Of a stretch of DNA of 64,000 bases, positions 17,678 to 27,731 are shown one piece after another (the stretch's first letter is position 1; the number at the start of each line of letters is the position of its first letter). Location of the stretch: NCBI GenBank assembly GCA_018363915.1, contig JAGZMY010000009.1, forward strand, positions 1 through 64,000, in the 5' to 3' direction. The notes beneath the pieces were generated by a model. It made no database searches, was not told the origin of the DNA, and saw only the letters and a list, made by a program, of their open reading frames with translations. This DNA is from Anaerococcus vaginalis (GTDB taxonomy: Bacteria > Bacillota > Clostridia > Tissierellales > Peptoniphilaceae). Made by a program: the position numbers and the translations under genes.

Positions 17678-19024
17678 TCAAATAGTAACATATATTTTGC
17701 CCTTTCTATAAATCAAATCAATTCCTATTATAAGAATAAATGAAAAAACTAATCCTATATTATAAAAAAAGTCAACAAATCCTCCTATCAAAAGATTGCT
17801 AAAAGTATATGTAACTATTAAATATAAGACTATATTCATAGGTGTCTTTCTTTGTTTTAGTATAAAGTTGCTAACAATACTCATAATAAAAGCCACTAAC
17901 CAAGGAGATATTAAAATTCCTATAATTCCAAAATTAGCATAGGCTTCTGCCAAATAAATTGAATTCATTACACCCGCTGTTCCTTCTTTAACTCCAGAAT
18001 TATTAAAAATTTCCATAACTACTCTTCCTGATCTTATCCAAGATTGATCTGTATTAAAAATCCAAGATATTGCAGTAGGAAAACTAGCTCCATTTAGATA
18101 AGAATGAATATTAGGAAAAGCCTGGAAGTGTAAATAACAAGTAGCAATTTGTGTTAAAATAAGTCTAGGTATAGGTCCTGATTTTAATGTAAATAATCCA
18201 CCACTATAATTAGTAGTCGCATAATAAACAAATAAAAATCCCGTTCCCAAAATACACATATAGAATAAAGGTTTTTTTATTGATTTAATATTACCAAGAA
18301 ATATCTCAAGCAAATAAAATTGAAATAAATATATAACAACTGGTGATTTCTCAAAAGATAAGGTCTTGCATATTATGGATAATAATAGTAAAAATATAAA
18401 TTGATATTTCCATCTTTTTGTATGTAATATTCGATAGTAAACATAGGATATATAAGATAAATTTGGAATCATATTTAAAACCAAAAGATTTCTAATATAT
18501 TGGTTACCTTTAAAACCTCTACCTATTTGTATTCTCAATACACTTGTATCAGCCTTTTCAGTAATCACTTTTATAATAGGTATATAACCTATTTTATAAA
18601 AAGTATAAATCAATCCTAAAAATCCAACAAAAGATAAGACAACAATAATACTGTATATACTCTTTTGATGAGTTTTTATATCTACAATATCTCTTTCTAG
18701 GTAATCATTATAAAATTTATTGTATTTTTTTATTCCCATCAATCTATTAATTATTATCATTCCTAACGGCAAAGCTAAGTAAGAATAAAATAGAGCAATT
18801 GATGTCTTAGAAATTGCATCTTCAGAAGCTTTTTTTACTAAATAATGATCTCTAAACCCCAAAAATATCATGCAAGATCCAATAAAGCAATACATTAGTA
18901 TCGTATAAAATGATAAACTACTCATATTTAATTTTGTTATAGACAAAGATCCTGATGATATCTTAAATAATGAAATAAAAAATAAAAATAATATAATCAC
19001 CAAGATTATTCTAAATATAATCAT
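17678..19024 (-). CDS. Oligosaccharide repeat-unit polymerase (Wzy-like)
   Basis: A 448-residue protein with about ten to twelve hydrophobic segments and a large extracytoplasmic loop (about residues 270-345, FTLKSGPIPRLILTQI to IFNNSGVKEGTAG). The topology is that of Wzy polymerases, which lack conserved motifs. Its place among glycosyltransferases and next to the chain-length genes supports the call. Confidence 0.75.
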   Translation of the reverse strand: MIIFRIILVIILFLFFISLFKISSGSLSITKLNMSSLSFYTILMYCFIGSCMIFLGFRDHYLVKKASEDAISKTSIALFYSYLALPLGMIIINRLMGIKKYNKFYNDYLERDIVDIKTHQKSIYSIIVVLSFVGFLGLIYTFYKIGYIPIIKVITEKADTSVLRIQIGRGFKGNQYIRNLLVLNMIPNLSYISYVYYRILHTKRWKYQFIFLLLLSIICKTLSFEKSPVVIYLFQFYLLEIFLGNIKSIKKPLFYMCILGTGFLFVYYATTNYSGGLFTLKSGPIPRLILTQIATCYLHFQAFPNIHSYLNGASFPTAISWIFNTDQSWIRSGRVVMEIFNNSGVKEGTAGVMNSIYLAEAYANFGIIGILISPWLVAFIMSIVSNFILKQRKTPMNIVLYLIVTYTFSNLLIGGFVDFFYNIGLVFSFILIIGIDLIYRKGKIYVTI

Positions 19025-19028
19025 AGAT

Positions 19029-20162
19029 TTACCTACTTAAATCTTTCGCAACTTTACTTGCTCTACTACTCCAAGTATTTTCTTTTAAAAAATCAATACA
19101 ATTTATATGCTTATTATAAATATCCTTATAATTTAGTAATAAATCTTTTAATAAATTGTTTAGATTTATATCATTATAATCAATAACCCATCCTATGTTA
19201 CTTTCTTTTATACTTTCACTTATAGCAATATTATCCGAACAAATAATTGGGCAAACATGCCCAATATATTCAAATACCTTTATAGGCACAGCTAATTTCA
19301 TATAATCATTATCTTTAAAATATGCCAAACATAAATCTGTTTTCATATAATAATCCTCAAGTTCAAAACCAGACTTATGAATTACTTTTATGTTATCATT
19401 TAAATAATCTCTATAAAGATAGCTGTATTTTTCCCATTCTGATTTTCTACAACATATTGTTAATAAAATATTGTCAAATTTAGAAACCATTTTAACAAAA
19501 TCTATAAAATTATAATTTCCAAAAATTCCACCCACATAAAATACTCTTAATTTTTCATCATAATTATCAAGACGATTCTTATAAAAATTTTGTTTTGAAA
19601 TAATAAAATTTTCACTATAGGAAGAACCTGGAAGCAAAATATCTGTTAAACTTTCTAATTTTTTACTATTTATGTATTTAGATAATTTATTACTTGGAAG
19701 ATAAAACTTATCTACAAGACTTTTATATTTTAATAAATCATATCTATAAGATATTTTTGCAAAAAATTTCTTGATTCCATTAACTTGTTTATTATAAACT
19801 GGAAATTTCCAATGCATATCTCTATAAAATAAACCTATTTTTATTCCATGATTTTTGCAAAATTTAAAGAAACCAAAATCTAAATTTGGATATAAAGGAA
19901 GATGATTTTTTTCTGTCAATAATGTTGGCATAGTTGAGCTTTCTGAATATAAAAAATCATATTTAATTCCACTTTTTATATTATTCTTAATTATATTTAT
20001 GGATTTTTTTCTTTCTTTTCCATATCCCATTACAACATCAACATTATAACCAATATCTTTAAATGCTTGTATCATCATCCTAGGTCTAACTTGTGAACCT
20101 GACAATGACTTTTCATCAAGTTTATTAGGAATATGAAATATACATCTTTTATTATTTTCCAA
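19029..20162 (-). CDS. Glycosyltransferase (GT4/GT-B type)
   Basis: A 377-residue cytoplasmic protein. The N-terminus resembles GT-B enzymes with a SGSQVRPRMMIQAF segment. The C-terminal half has the donor-site stretch YFKDNDYMKLAVPIKVFEY and a family-4-like CPIICSDNIAISESI. It would add one sugar to the lipid-linked repeat unit. Donor and linkage are unknown. Confidence 0.75.
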   Translation of the reverse strand: MENNKRCIFHIPNKLDEKSLSGSQVRPRMMIQAFKDIGYNVDVVMGYGKERKKSINIIKNNIKSGIKYDFLYSESSTMPTLLTEKNHLPLYPNLDFGFFKFCKNHGIKIGLFYRDMHWKFPVYNKQVNGIKKFFAKISYRYDLLKYKSLVDKFYLPSNKLSKYINSKKLESLTDILLPGSSYSENFIISKQNFYKNRLDNYDEKLRVFYVGGIFGNYNFIDFVKMVSKFDNILLTICCRKSEWEKYSYLYRDYLNDNIKVIHKSGFELEDYYMKTDLCLAYFKDNDYMKLAVPIKVFEYIGHVCPIICSDNIAISESIKESNIGWVIDYNDINLNNLLKDLLLNYKDIYNKHINCIDFLKENTWSSRASKVAKDLSR

Positions 20163-20189
20163 ATTCTCACCTTCTTTATATCAAACTTA

Positions 20190-21266
20190 CTATTTAATAT
20201 TTTTTGCTATCAAATCCAACTCTTTTTTCATAGTTTTTTCTTTATAATATCTTGTATCTTTAACTGTATGATAATCGTAATCTTTAAATTTATCCAATGT
20301 ATCAATATTATCATTATCAATTAAATAAGCATTGTTAAACCCATCAAATATTTCCCTACACACTTTTATATCAGAAGTTATTACTGGCATACCAAATGCC
20401 GCCATCTCACAAGTCATTAAACCTTGTGTATCTTCCCTTGTAGGCATTAAAGCAAATTTGGAGTTTTGTAAGTAATTTATCATATCATTATGACTAAGAG
20501 TATTATTTATCCACTCAATATTTTCAGATTTTTTATAGTGGTTAAAATACTCTCCCTTACCAACCAAAAGAAATTTTGCATCTGGAGTATTTTTAGCAAG
20601 TTCATTAACAAGGTCTACACAATATTTAGAACCATCTAAATTCGACCTTATTGTTATAAAATCATATTTCTTTTCACATTTATCATCAAATGTTTCTCTT
20701 TCAAAAACTTCTCCAACACAGTTATTTATCACATAACAAGAATCTTCAAATTCATCACGATTAAGTTTTGTGTTTTTAAAAAATTCATCTTTTATCCAAT
20801 TACTTACAAAAACGAAGCTTGATTTATCTTTGATTTTTGGTAAGTAATTCCTCCAAATTTTAAGTTTAAAATTATCGTATGCATTTTGAAGACTTTCTTT
20901 AATTTTATTTCTTTTGATATAAGGAAAAGGATCAGGATAAGCTTCGTTTAATTTTAAAACCTCATGACCATGATAGAAAAATATTATCTTTTTAAATTTA
21001 TCGCTATTTTTTCGTAGAAATCTATAATGATTTCTAACATTAGATGCATGAATAATTAACAAATCAAATTTTTTATCTGATGAATAATAATCAGTTTCGC
21101 TTAAAACCTCAATTCCATCTTTTTTATATTTATTTTTAGTTGCAAAATTCAAAACAGTAACATCATATCCATTTTTTATATACGTTAAATTTCTATTATG
21201 CACGAACATAGATGCTACATTTCCATTATTATCCGGATAACCTTGCACTAAAACTAAGATTTTCAT
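20190..21266 (-). CDS. Glycosyltransferase family 4
   Basis: A 358-residue GT-B enzyme. The N-terminal MKILVLVQGYPDNNGNVAS region and the C-terminal LMPTREDTQGLMTCEMAAFG segment, with Glu residues spaced as in the EX7E retaining motif, place it in GT4. It is part of the repeat-unit assembly set; the sugar transferred is not evident. Confidence 0.85.
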   Translation of the reverse strand: MKILVLVQGYPDNNGNVASMFVHNRNLTYIKNGYDVTVLNFATKNKYKKDGIEVLSETDYYSSDKKFDLLIIHASNVRNHYRFLRKNSDKFKKIIFFYHGHEVLKLNEAYPDPFPYIKRNKIKESLQNAYDNFKLKIWRNYLPKIKDKSSFVFVSNWIKDEFFKNTKLNRDEFEDSCYVINNCVGEVFERETFDDKCEKKYDFITIRSNLDGSKYCVDLVNELAKNTPDAKFLLVGKGEYFNHYKKSENIEWINNTLSHNDMINYLQNSKFALMPTREDTQGLMTCEMAAFGMPVITSDIKVCREIFDGFNNAYLIDNDNIDTLDKFKDYDYHTVKDTRYYKEKTMKKELDLIAKNIK

Positions 21267-21288
21267 ATTATCTCCTTATAAAATAATT

Positions 21289-22437
21289 TTATTTGAATGA
21301 CTTAATGATTATATCTAAATCTTCTTTGCCCAAATATGGATGCATAGGTAGTGAAAATACACTCTTACAAAGATTTTCTGAATTTTTAAGTGATACTGGT
21401 GTAAGCTTATTATTTTCAAATGCTTTTTGTTGACTTAATCCTCTTGGATAATAAATATTTGTAGGAATTTCTTTTTTGGATAAGTCTTCCCTTAGTTTAT
21501 CTCTTTGTTCTTCGTTCTCAGCAATTACTGTATATTGAGCAAAGCTAGAGTAAAAGTTTTCTGGTATTTTTGGCAATTTAATATTTATATTATTTTCATC
21601 AATTACTTCTTTCAAACTTTTTGAATAATAATCATAAACTTCATTTACTAAATCAAGTTCATCACTTACAAAAAATTTAAATTTTTCATTTAAAATTGCT
21701 GCTTGGATAGTATCTAGCCTTGAGTTCATACCTACCCTTACATTGTTATATTTATGATCTCCTTTTCCATGCACTTTTAGAGATTCTAGTAAATTTTTCA
21801 AATCTTCATCATCCACAAATATAGCTCCACCATCTCCATAACATCCTAGAGGTTTAGCAGGGAAAAATGATGTTGTTGAAGCATCTCCAAAAGAGCAAGC
21901 TCTATTTATTTTTCCATCAATTTCTATATGACCACCAAATCCTTGAGCTCCATCTTCTAACACTTTTAAATTATATTTTTTAGCTATAGGTAAAATTTTT
22001 GGATAATCTGCTGGTAGACCAAATAAATCAACAGGAATTATAGCTTTAGCTGATAATTTTCCATCTTCAATTACTTTTTCAATTGCTTGTTCTAATGATG
22101 ATATATCAATATTAAAAGTATCTGTATTAACATCTACAAAAACAGGTGTTGCTCCTACCCTCGATACAACTTCTGCTGTAGAAAAAAATGTAAAATCTGG
22201 CACAAAAACTGCATCGCCTTCTTTTATTCCCCATGCTAACAAAACTAGTTCCAATGCATCTGTACCATTTGCACATGTTATACAATATTTTCTGCCTACA
22301 TAATCAGCTAGATTTTTTTCTAATTCTTTTACTGGATTACCACCTATAAATTGAGAAGATAATAATACTTTTTCTATTGCTTTATCTATATTTTCTTTAT
22401 GATTTAAATATTGAGTTTTTAAATCTCTAAACTCCAT
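21289..22437 (-). CDS. WbpE-like UDP-3-keto-sugar aminotransferase
   Basis: A 382-residue DegT/DnrJ/EryC1 PLP aminotransferase. The PLP lysine is in STTSFFPAKPLG (Lys about 195), closely like WbpE, which puts the amino group at C3 of UDP-3-keto-GlcNAcA. It sits with WbpD-, WbpB-, WbpI- and WbpA-like genes, so this function is better supported than a generic aminotransferase. Confidence 0.87.
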   Translation of the reverse strand: MEFRDLKTQYLNHKENIDKAIEKVLLSSQFIGGNPVKELEKNLADYVGRKYCITCANGTDALELVLLAWGIKEGDAVFVPDFTFFSTAEVVSRVGATPVFVDVNTDTFNIDISSLEQAIEKVIEDGKLSAKAIIPVDLFGLPADYPKILPIAKKYNLKVLEDGAQGFGGHIEIDGKINRACSFGDASTTSFFPAKPLGCYGDGGAIFVDDEDLKNLLESLKVHGKGDHKYNNVRVGMNSRLDTIQAAILNEKFKFFVSDELDLVNEVYDYYSKSLKEVIDENNINIKLPKIPENFYSSFAQYTVIAENEEQRDKLREDLSKKEIPTNIYYPRGLSQQKAFENNKLTPVSLKNSENLCKSVFSLPMHPYLGKEDLDIIIKSFK

Positions 22438-22944
22438 TTATTCGTCCCCTTTTTTTAAAATATTTCCATACTCATCAACTTTTGCATAAAATCTTGCAGG
22501 AATTCCCATTACAAGTTCATAATCATCAATATCACAAGTTACTAATGCACCTGCTGCAACCATGGAATTTTTACCTAATGTATTTCCACAAACTACAGTT
22601 GCATTTGCACCTATGCTTGCCCCCTCTTTCACTAGAGTTTTTTTATAATTATCTTTTCCCTTTGGATATCTTGCTCTTGGTGTTAAATCATTTGTGAAAA
22701 CACAAGATGGTCCACAAAAAACACCATCTTCTAAGGTAACTGCTGAATATATAGATACATTATTTTGTATTTTACAATTATCCCCAATTACTACATTTTC
22801 TCCAATAAAAACATTTTGACCTAAGGAGCAATTTTTTCCAATTTTTGCCCCTTTAGAAACATGACAAAAATGCCAAATTTTAGTATTTTCGCCTATTTCA
22901 ACACCATCGTCTACTATAGAGCTTTCATGAACATAATAAGTCAC
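22438..22944 (-). CDS. WbpD-like UDP-amino-sugar N-acetyltransferase
   Basis: A 168-residue left-handed beta-helix acyltransferase with hexapeptide repeats (IGENTKIWH, IGKNCSLGQNV, IGDNCKIQNNV). The pattern is that of WbpD, which acetylates the C3 amine of UDP-GlcNAc(3NH2)A. It starts one base inside the stop of the oxidoreductase gene upstream and is directly followed by the aminotransferase. Confidence 0.87.
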   Translation of the reverse strand: MTYYVHESSIVDDGVEIGENTKIWHFCHVSKGAKIGKNCSLGQNVFIGENVVIGDNCKIQNNVSIYSAVTLEDGVFCGPSCVFTNDLTPRARYPKGKDNYKKTLVKEGASIGANATVVCGNTLGKNSMVAAGALVTCDIDDYELVMGIPARFYAKVDEYGNILKKGDE

Positions 22945-24014
22945 TAAAATTCTCCTTCAAAGTCAGTTGATGCACAATTTTCTAATGGCAATTTCACAGA
23001 TTTTCCTGTAAATGATGATTTATATATAGCCAATACTATTTCTAAAGCATTTTTTCCATCTACAGCTGTTATATATGGATCTCTATCATCTTGTATTGCT
23101 TCTATCATATCTTTAAATAAAGATGTATGTCCATTTCCATACACATTTTCTGTTTCTTCTTTTAAGCCTATATTGTTTTGATCATCAGCATCCTCATCTT
23201 TAAAATTCCAAACATCAATATTATTTGTAGATTTTCCACCAATTTTTACAGTTCCATCTTCCCCAAATAAATATAAAGTTTCTTCTAAATTTTGAGGATA
23301 TACATTGACTGTTCCTTCAACTGTAGCTACGGCTCCATTTTTAAATTTGAGTACAGCCATTCCTATATCTTCACATTCTAAGTAGTCATGAAATTGTTGT
23401 TTTGTAACTCCGTACACTTCTTCAACTTCTTCTCCAAGCATCCATCTTAACAAATCTATTCCATGGATGCATTGGTTCATTAAGCAACCACCATCAGATT
23501 CCCATTTTCCTCTCCAAGGTGCTTGATCATAATAGTTTTTATTTCTATTCCATCTAACATGAATAGAGCCATGAGATAATTTACCAAATCTTCCTTCATC
23601 CATTGCTTTTCTTGTTTTATGAACAGCTATATTAAATCTATTTTGATGGCAAACTGATACTTTTACATTTTTTTCTTTACTTAAATTTATAATTTTATTT
23701 GCATCTTCCATTGACATTGCCATTGGTTTTTCAATTATTACATTAATTCCGTTTTCAATACAATATAAAGCTATTTCTGCATGAATTCCGCTTTCTGTTG
23801 CAATACTTACAAAATCTAAATCTAGATTTTCATCTATCATTTTTTTGTAATCACTATATTTTTTGAAGTCTTTATTGTATTTTGTCTTTTCTACTAGCTG
23901 ATCAATTTTTTCAAGTTTTATATCACAAGCTGCAACCATATCTATATTGTTTTCTACAACTGCTTTGATATGATTTACTGCTATACGTCCACATCCAATT
24001 AGTGCATATTTCAT
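22944..24014 (-). CDS. WbpB-like UDP-GlcNAcA 3-dehydrogenase (Gfo/Idh/MocA)
   Basis: A 356-residue NAD-dependent oxidoreductase. It has an N-terminal Rossmann fold (LIGCGRIAVNH), the EKPMAMS catalytic segment with Lys and HGIDLLRWMLGE. In the Wbp pathway this enzyme oxidises C3 of UDP-GlcNAcA before transamination. Neighbouring pathway genes make this assignment likely. Confidence 0.87.
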   Translation of the reverse strand: MKYALIGCGRIAVNHIKAVVENNIDMVAACDIKLEKIDQLVEKTKYNKDFKKYSDYKKMIDENLDLDFVSIATESGIHAEIALYCIENGINVIIEKPMAMSMEDANKIINLSKEKNVKVSVCHQNRFNIAVHKTRKAMDEGRFGKLSHGSIHVRWNRNKNYYDQAPWRGKWESDGGCLMNQCIHGIDLLRWMLGEEVEEVYGVTKQQFHDYLECEDIGMAVLKFKNGAVATVEGTVNVYPQNLEETLYLFGEDGTVKIGGKSTNNIDVWNFKDEDADDQNNIGLKEETENVYGNGHTSLFKDMIEAIQDDRDPYITAVDGKNALEIVLAIYKSSFTGKSVKLPLENCASTDFEGEF

Positions 24015-24017
24015 TTA

Positions 24018-25103
24018 TTATTTCCTTTCTGAATATGATTTATATAATAAATCAACTATTTTCATTGCTGAGTTGCCATCTCCAAATGGTCTATAATTAT
24101 CATTTATTTTTTGAATTTTATTTAAATTATTTAAAATCTCACTTTTAATAGGTTTTGATAAATTATTCCTATTTTCAACCATTGTTTCTGGCCAACACTC
24201 AAAGTCAAGAAGTGTTACACATTTTTTATTTGCAAAGAAAGCTTCTCTTTGTAGACCACCAGAATCTGTTACAATTTTTTCTGCATTTTTTACTAAACAA
24301 GTGCTTTCTAAATATCCTACTGGCTCACACAATATTATATTTTTGAAATTGTATAAATTGTTAAGTCTTAATGCTCTTTCTTTATTTCTAGGATGAACCG
24401 GATAAATAGTAGGGAAATCTAAATCATTCATTGCCTTAAATATTTCTAGTAGAGTTTGATCATCTTTCGTATTTTCTTCTCTATGACAAGTTAGATAGTA
24501 AAATTTCTTAGGTACATCTATTTCTTCTCCAAATAATGTATTTAATTTAATATCTTTGACATTTAAAATCTTACTATATTTATCAAATGCATCATACATT
24601 GGATCCCCTACTAAGAAACTATTATTGGATAGTCCCTCTTTTTTTAATTCATCGTATCCACTTTTTGTACTAGCAAGCAAAAGGCTTGATACATGATCTG
24701 TACATATCCTATTTATCTCTTCTGGATTTGTCATAGAATGAGTTCTTGCACCTGCTTCAACATGACAAACTGGAATATGAAGTTTTGCTGCTGATAATGC
24801 TGCTGCAAGAGTAGAGTTTGTATCTCCATAAACCAATAGATAATCAGGAGATTCTTTTTCCAATACTTTTTCAATTTCAATCATCATTTTTCCTGTCATT
24901 TCGGCATGACTTCCGCCTGAAATACCTAAGTTATAATTTGGCTTAGGTATTTCTAATTCTTCAAAAAATTTCTCTGACATATTATAGTCATAATGTTGAC
25001 CAGTATGGACAAGAATTTCTGTATATTTTTTTCTAAGCTCATGTGATACCACTGCAGCTTTTATAAATTGAGGTCTTGCTCCAACAACAGTTAATATTTT
25101 CAT
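24018..25103 (-). CDS. UDP-GlcNAc 2-epimerase family enzyme (WbpI-like)
   Basis: A 361-residue non-hydrolysing 2-epimerase with VVGARPQFIKAA, HVEAGARTHSM and DSGGLQREAFF. These are family-wide motifs, so sequence alone does not separate WecB (UDP-GlcNAc) from WbpI (the diacetamido-glucuronate sugar). With WbpA-B-D-E homologues all present, WbpI fits best, giving UDP-ManNAc3NAcA. Confidence 0.85.
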   Translation of the reverse strand: MKILTVVGARPQFIKAAVVSHELRKKYTEILVHTGQHYDYNMSEKFFEELEIPKPNYNLGISGGSHAEMTGKMMIEIEKVLEKESPDYLLVYGDTNSTLAAALSAAKLHIPVCHVEAGARTHSMTNPEEINRICTDHVSSLLLASTKSGYDELKKEGLSNNSFLVGDPMYDAFDKYSKILNVKDIKLNTLFGEEIDVPKKFYYLTCHREENTKDDQTLLEIFKAMNDLDFPTIYPVHPRNKERALRLNNLYNFKNIILCEPVGYLESTCLVKNAEKIVTDSGGLQREAFFANKKCVTLLDFECWPETMVENRNNLSKPIKSEILNNLNKIQKINDNYRPFGDGNSAMKIVDLLYKSYSERK

Positions 25104-25121
25104 ATTATCTCCCTATTTTTT

Positions 25122-26441
25122 CTAAAGGACATCTATTTTATCTCTATTTTTTACATTTACTAAAGCATTTTTTGTATCAAATACGCGTTTAGATAACTTA
25201 CAAATTCTTTCGTAATCTACTTTAGAGTGGTTTGTTGTAACCACTATTAAATCTGATTCTTTGATTGTTTCATCGCTTAATTCTTTAAGTCCATCTGAAT
25301 ATAGTTTTCCTTTGTATTTATATTCTCTAATGTATGGATCATAGAATTTTACATTAGCTCCATAAGCTTTTAATTTGTCGATTACTTCTAATGATGGGCT
25401 TTCTCTATAATCATCAATATCTGCTTTATATGCAATTCCTAAAACTAAAACATTAGCTCCATTAAGAGATTTTTTATCTTTATTTAGTATTTCCATACTT
25501 CTATCAATTACATATTGTGGCATTTTATCATTTATAATCATAGAACTTTCAATCATAGATGTGTGGAATTTATATTCTTTTGCTTTCCATGTTAAATAAT
25601 ATGGATCTAAAGGTATACAATGTCCACCTAGACCAGGACCTGGGTAAAATGGCATAAAGCCGTATGGTTTTGTTGATGCTGCTTTGATAACTTCCCATAT
25701 ATCTATATCCATTTCATGGCATAGAATTGCTAACTCATTTACAAGTCCTATATTTACATTTCTAAATGTATTTTCAAGAATTTTTTCCATCTCTGCAACT
25801 GCTGGGCTTGATACTTTATAAACATCTCCTTCTAGGACTTCATTATAAACTGCAGCTATTGAATCTAGTGCATCTTGTCCTATAGCACCAACTACTTTTG
25901 GAGTATTTTTAGTTTTATAAACTGCATTACCTGGATCTACTCTTTCAGGTGAAAATCCTAGATAGAAATCTTCTTCACATTTTAATCCTGATTCTTTTTC
26001 AAGAATTGGTTTAATTAATTCTTCTGTTGTGCCTGGATAAGTTGTTGATTCTAATACAATCATTGTATCTTTGCTCATGTGTTTTCCTATTTCTGTAGCA
26101 CTTGATTTAACATAATCCAACTCTGGTGCTTGATGTGCATTTAAAGGAGTAGGTACGCAAATAGCTATAAAATCCATATCTTTTATAAATGAATAATCTG
26201 TTGTTGCCTTTAATTTGCCTTCATCAACTAATTGTTTCATTTTTTCAGGAATTACATCGCCTATATAATTAATTCCATTATTTACTTTTTCTACCTTTTC
26301 AGCTTGAACATCAAATCCTGTTGTTTCGAATCCAGCTCCTGCTTTTTCTACAGCAAGTGGCAAACCAACATATCCTAATCCTACTACGCCTATTTTTAAT
26401 GATTTGTCTTTAATTTTTTCTAAAATTTTATTTTTGTCCAT
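25122..26441 (-). CDS. UDP-GlcNAc 6-dehydrogenase (WbpA-like nucleotide sugar dehydrogenase)
   Basis: A 439-residue UDP-glucose/GDP-mannose dehydrogenase family enzyme. It has an N-terminal NAD motif (GVVGLGYVGLPLA), LESTTYPGTTEE and the catalytic Cys in GPGLGGHCIPLDPYYL. It oxidises C6 of UDP-GlcNAc to the uronic acid, the first step of the Wbp route. Its start overlaps the upstream glycosyltransferase by 14 bases. Confidence 0.9.
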   Translation of the reverse strand: MDKNKILEKIKDKSLKIGVVGLGYVGLPLAVEKAGAGFETTGFDVQAEKVEKVNNGINYIGDVIPEKMKQLVDEGKLKATTDYSFIKDMDFIAICVPTPLNAHQAPELDYVKSSATEIGKHMSKDTMIVLESTTYPGTTEELIKPILEKESGLKCEEDFYLGFSPERVDPGNAVYKTKNTPKVVGAIGQDALDSIAAVYNEVLEGDVYKVSSPAVAEMEKILENTFRNVNIGLVNELAILCHEMDIDIWEVIKAASTKPYGFMPFYPGPGLGGHCIPLDPYYLTWKAKEYKFHTSMIESSMIINDKMPQYVIDRSMEILNKDKKSLNGANVLVLGIAYKADIDDYRESPSLEVIDKLKAYGANVKFYDPYIREYKYKGKLYSDGLKELSDETIKESDLIVVTTNHSKVDYERICKLSKRVFDTKNALVNVKNRDKIDVL

Positions 26442-27717
26442 TTTTATTCTCCTTTTTTGTTACATTTCCAATTACACCTAATAATTTATTTGTTAAATTA
26501 ACATAATCATAATTTATTGAAGCTTTTCTTGCATTTAAACCTTTTTTGATACGTATATCCTCATTATCAGAAATTTTTTCTATTAGTTTTGCTAATTCAT
26601 CTGGCTTTTGCTCATTGAGAACATAACCACAATCATATTTTTCTATTATTAAAAATTTACCTGGAAAAGTTTGAATTGTAGGCTTACCAGATGCTAGATA
26701 CTCAAATAATTTATTTTGACTTCCACCATATTTCATTATGCCTGACGATTTATAATGCAATAAATTAAATGTAGATTTTGTTAAAATATAAGGTATGTAT
26801 TTTTTTTCTACTCTTCCCATAAATTTAACATTATTTATATTCTCATTTTTGCACTTTTTCTCTAGATTTTCCTTTTCATTTCCATCTCCATATATCATAA
26901 ATCTAATTTTATTATTTTTTATAATTTTAGCAGTTTCCAAAATGAAATCTAAATCATTAACTTTTCTAATTGAGCCTGTATATACTATATTTATAAAATT
27001 CTTATCTTCTAGTATTTTGTCATTGAGAATATCTTTTTTTGCACTTACATCAAATTTTTCTAGCTCAACTCCATTATTAACATAATGAATTTTTTCAGAA
27101 CCAATATAATCAATCCACCCCATATCTTCGATATATTTTGGACCGCCTGGCATTGTGAATATTAAAGCAGATGATTTTTTATATATCCATCTTTCTCCTT
27201 TGTATAAAATTTTTTCTAACAAAGAATTTCTTTTAACATATCCATATTCTATTAAACTTTCTGGCCATAAATCTCTGACTTCACAAATACACGGTACATT
27301 TAATTTTTTCGATAAATAGTTTCCTACAATCATTGTTAAAGGATGTGGTGAGGAAGCAATTATTACATCAGGTTTACCTTTTTCTCTAGCTTCTTTTTTA
27401 GCAACCTTATACAAATTCTTAGCGAAGTCAAACATATTTATAACTCTATTTATGCCATTTCCTGTGGCAGAGTGAGTTCTTACATAAATAAAAGGCACTC
27501 CGCTTGATTGGTCTTTCTTGTATAAACTACCATCATTAATAATCTGTTCATTAGAATAGTGAAGATATGAGGATGCAAAAACTGTAGGATCGTGTCCTTT
27601 TCTTATTAAATATTTAGAAAAATAATATGGCCTTGCAAGTCCTGTAGAAGTTGGTGGAGTTGCATAATGATGAAAAAACCATATTTTATATTTTTTATTT
27701 TCTTTTGAATTTTCCAT
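26428..27717 (-). CDS. Glycosyltransferase family 4 (WbuB-like)
   Basis: A 429-residue GT-B enzyme with an N-terminal HHYATPPTSTGLARPYYF segment as in WbuB-like proteins, ASSPHPLTMIVGNYL, the donor-domain VYTGSIRKVNDLDFI and LFEYLASGKPTI. It probably adds the second sugar onto the lipid-linked primer made by the downstream PglC-like transferase. Confidence 0.85.
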   Translation of the reverse strand: MENSKENKKYKIWFFHHYATPPTSTGLARPYYFSKYLIRKGHDPTVFASSYLHYSNEQIINDGSLYKKDQSSGVPFIYVRTHSATGNGINRVINMFDFAKNLYKVAKKEAREKGKPDVIIASSPHPLTMIVGNYLSKKLNVPCICEVRDLWPESLIEYGYVKRNSLLEKILYKGERWIYKKSSALIFTMPGGPKYIEDMGWIDYIGSEKIHYVNNGVELEKFDVSAKKDILNDKILEDKNFINIVYTGSIRKVNDLDFILETAKIIKNNKIRFMIYGDGNEKENLEKKCKNENINNVKFMGRVEKKYIPYILTKSTFNLLHYKSSGIMKYGGSQNKLFEYLASGKPTIQTFPGKFLIIEKYDCGYVLNEQKPDELAKLIEKISDNEDIRIKKGLNARKASINYDYVNLTNKLLGVIGNVTKKENKNGQK

Positions 27718-27731
27718 TCGCTTTACCTTTT

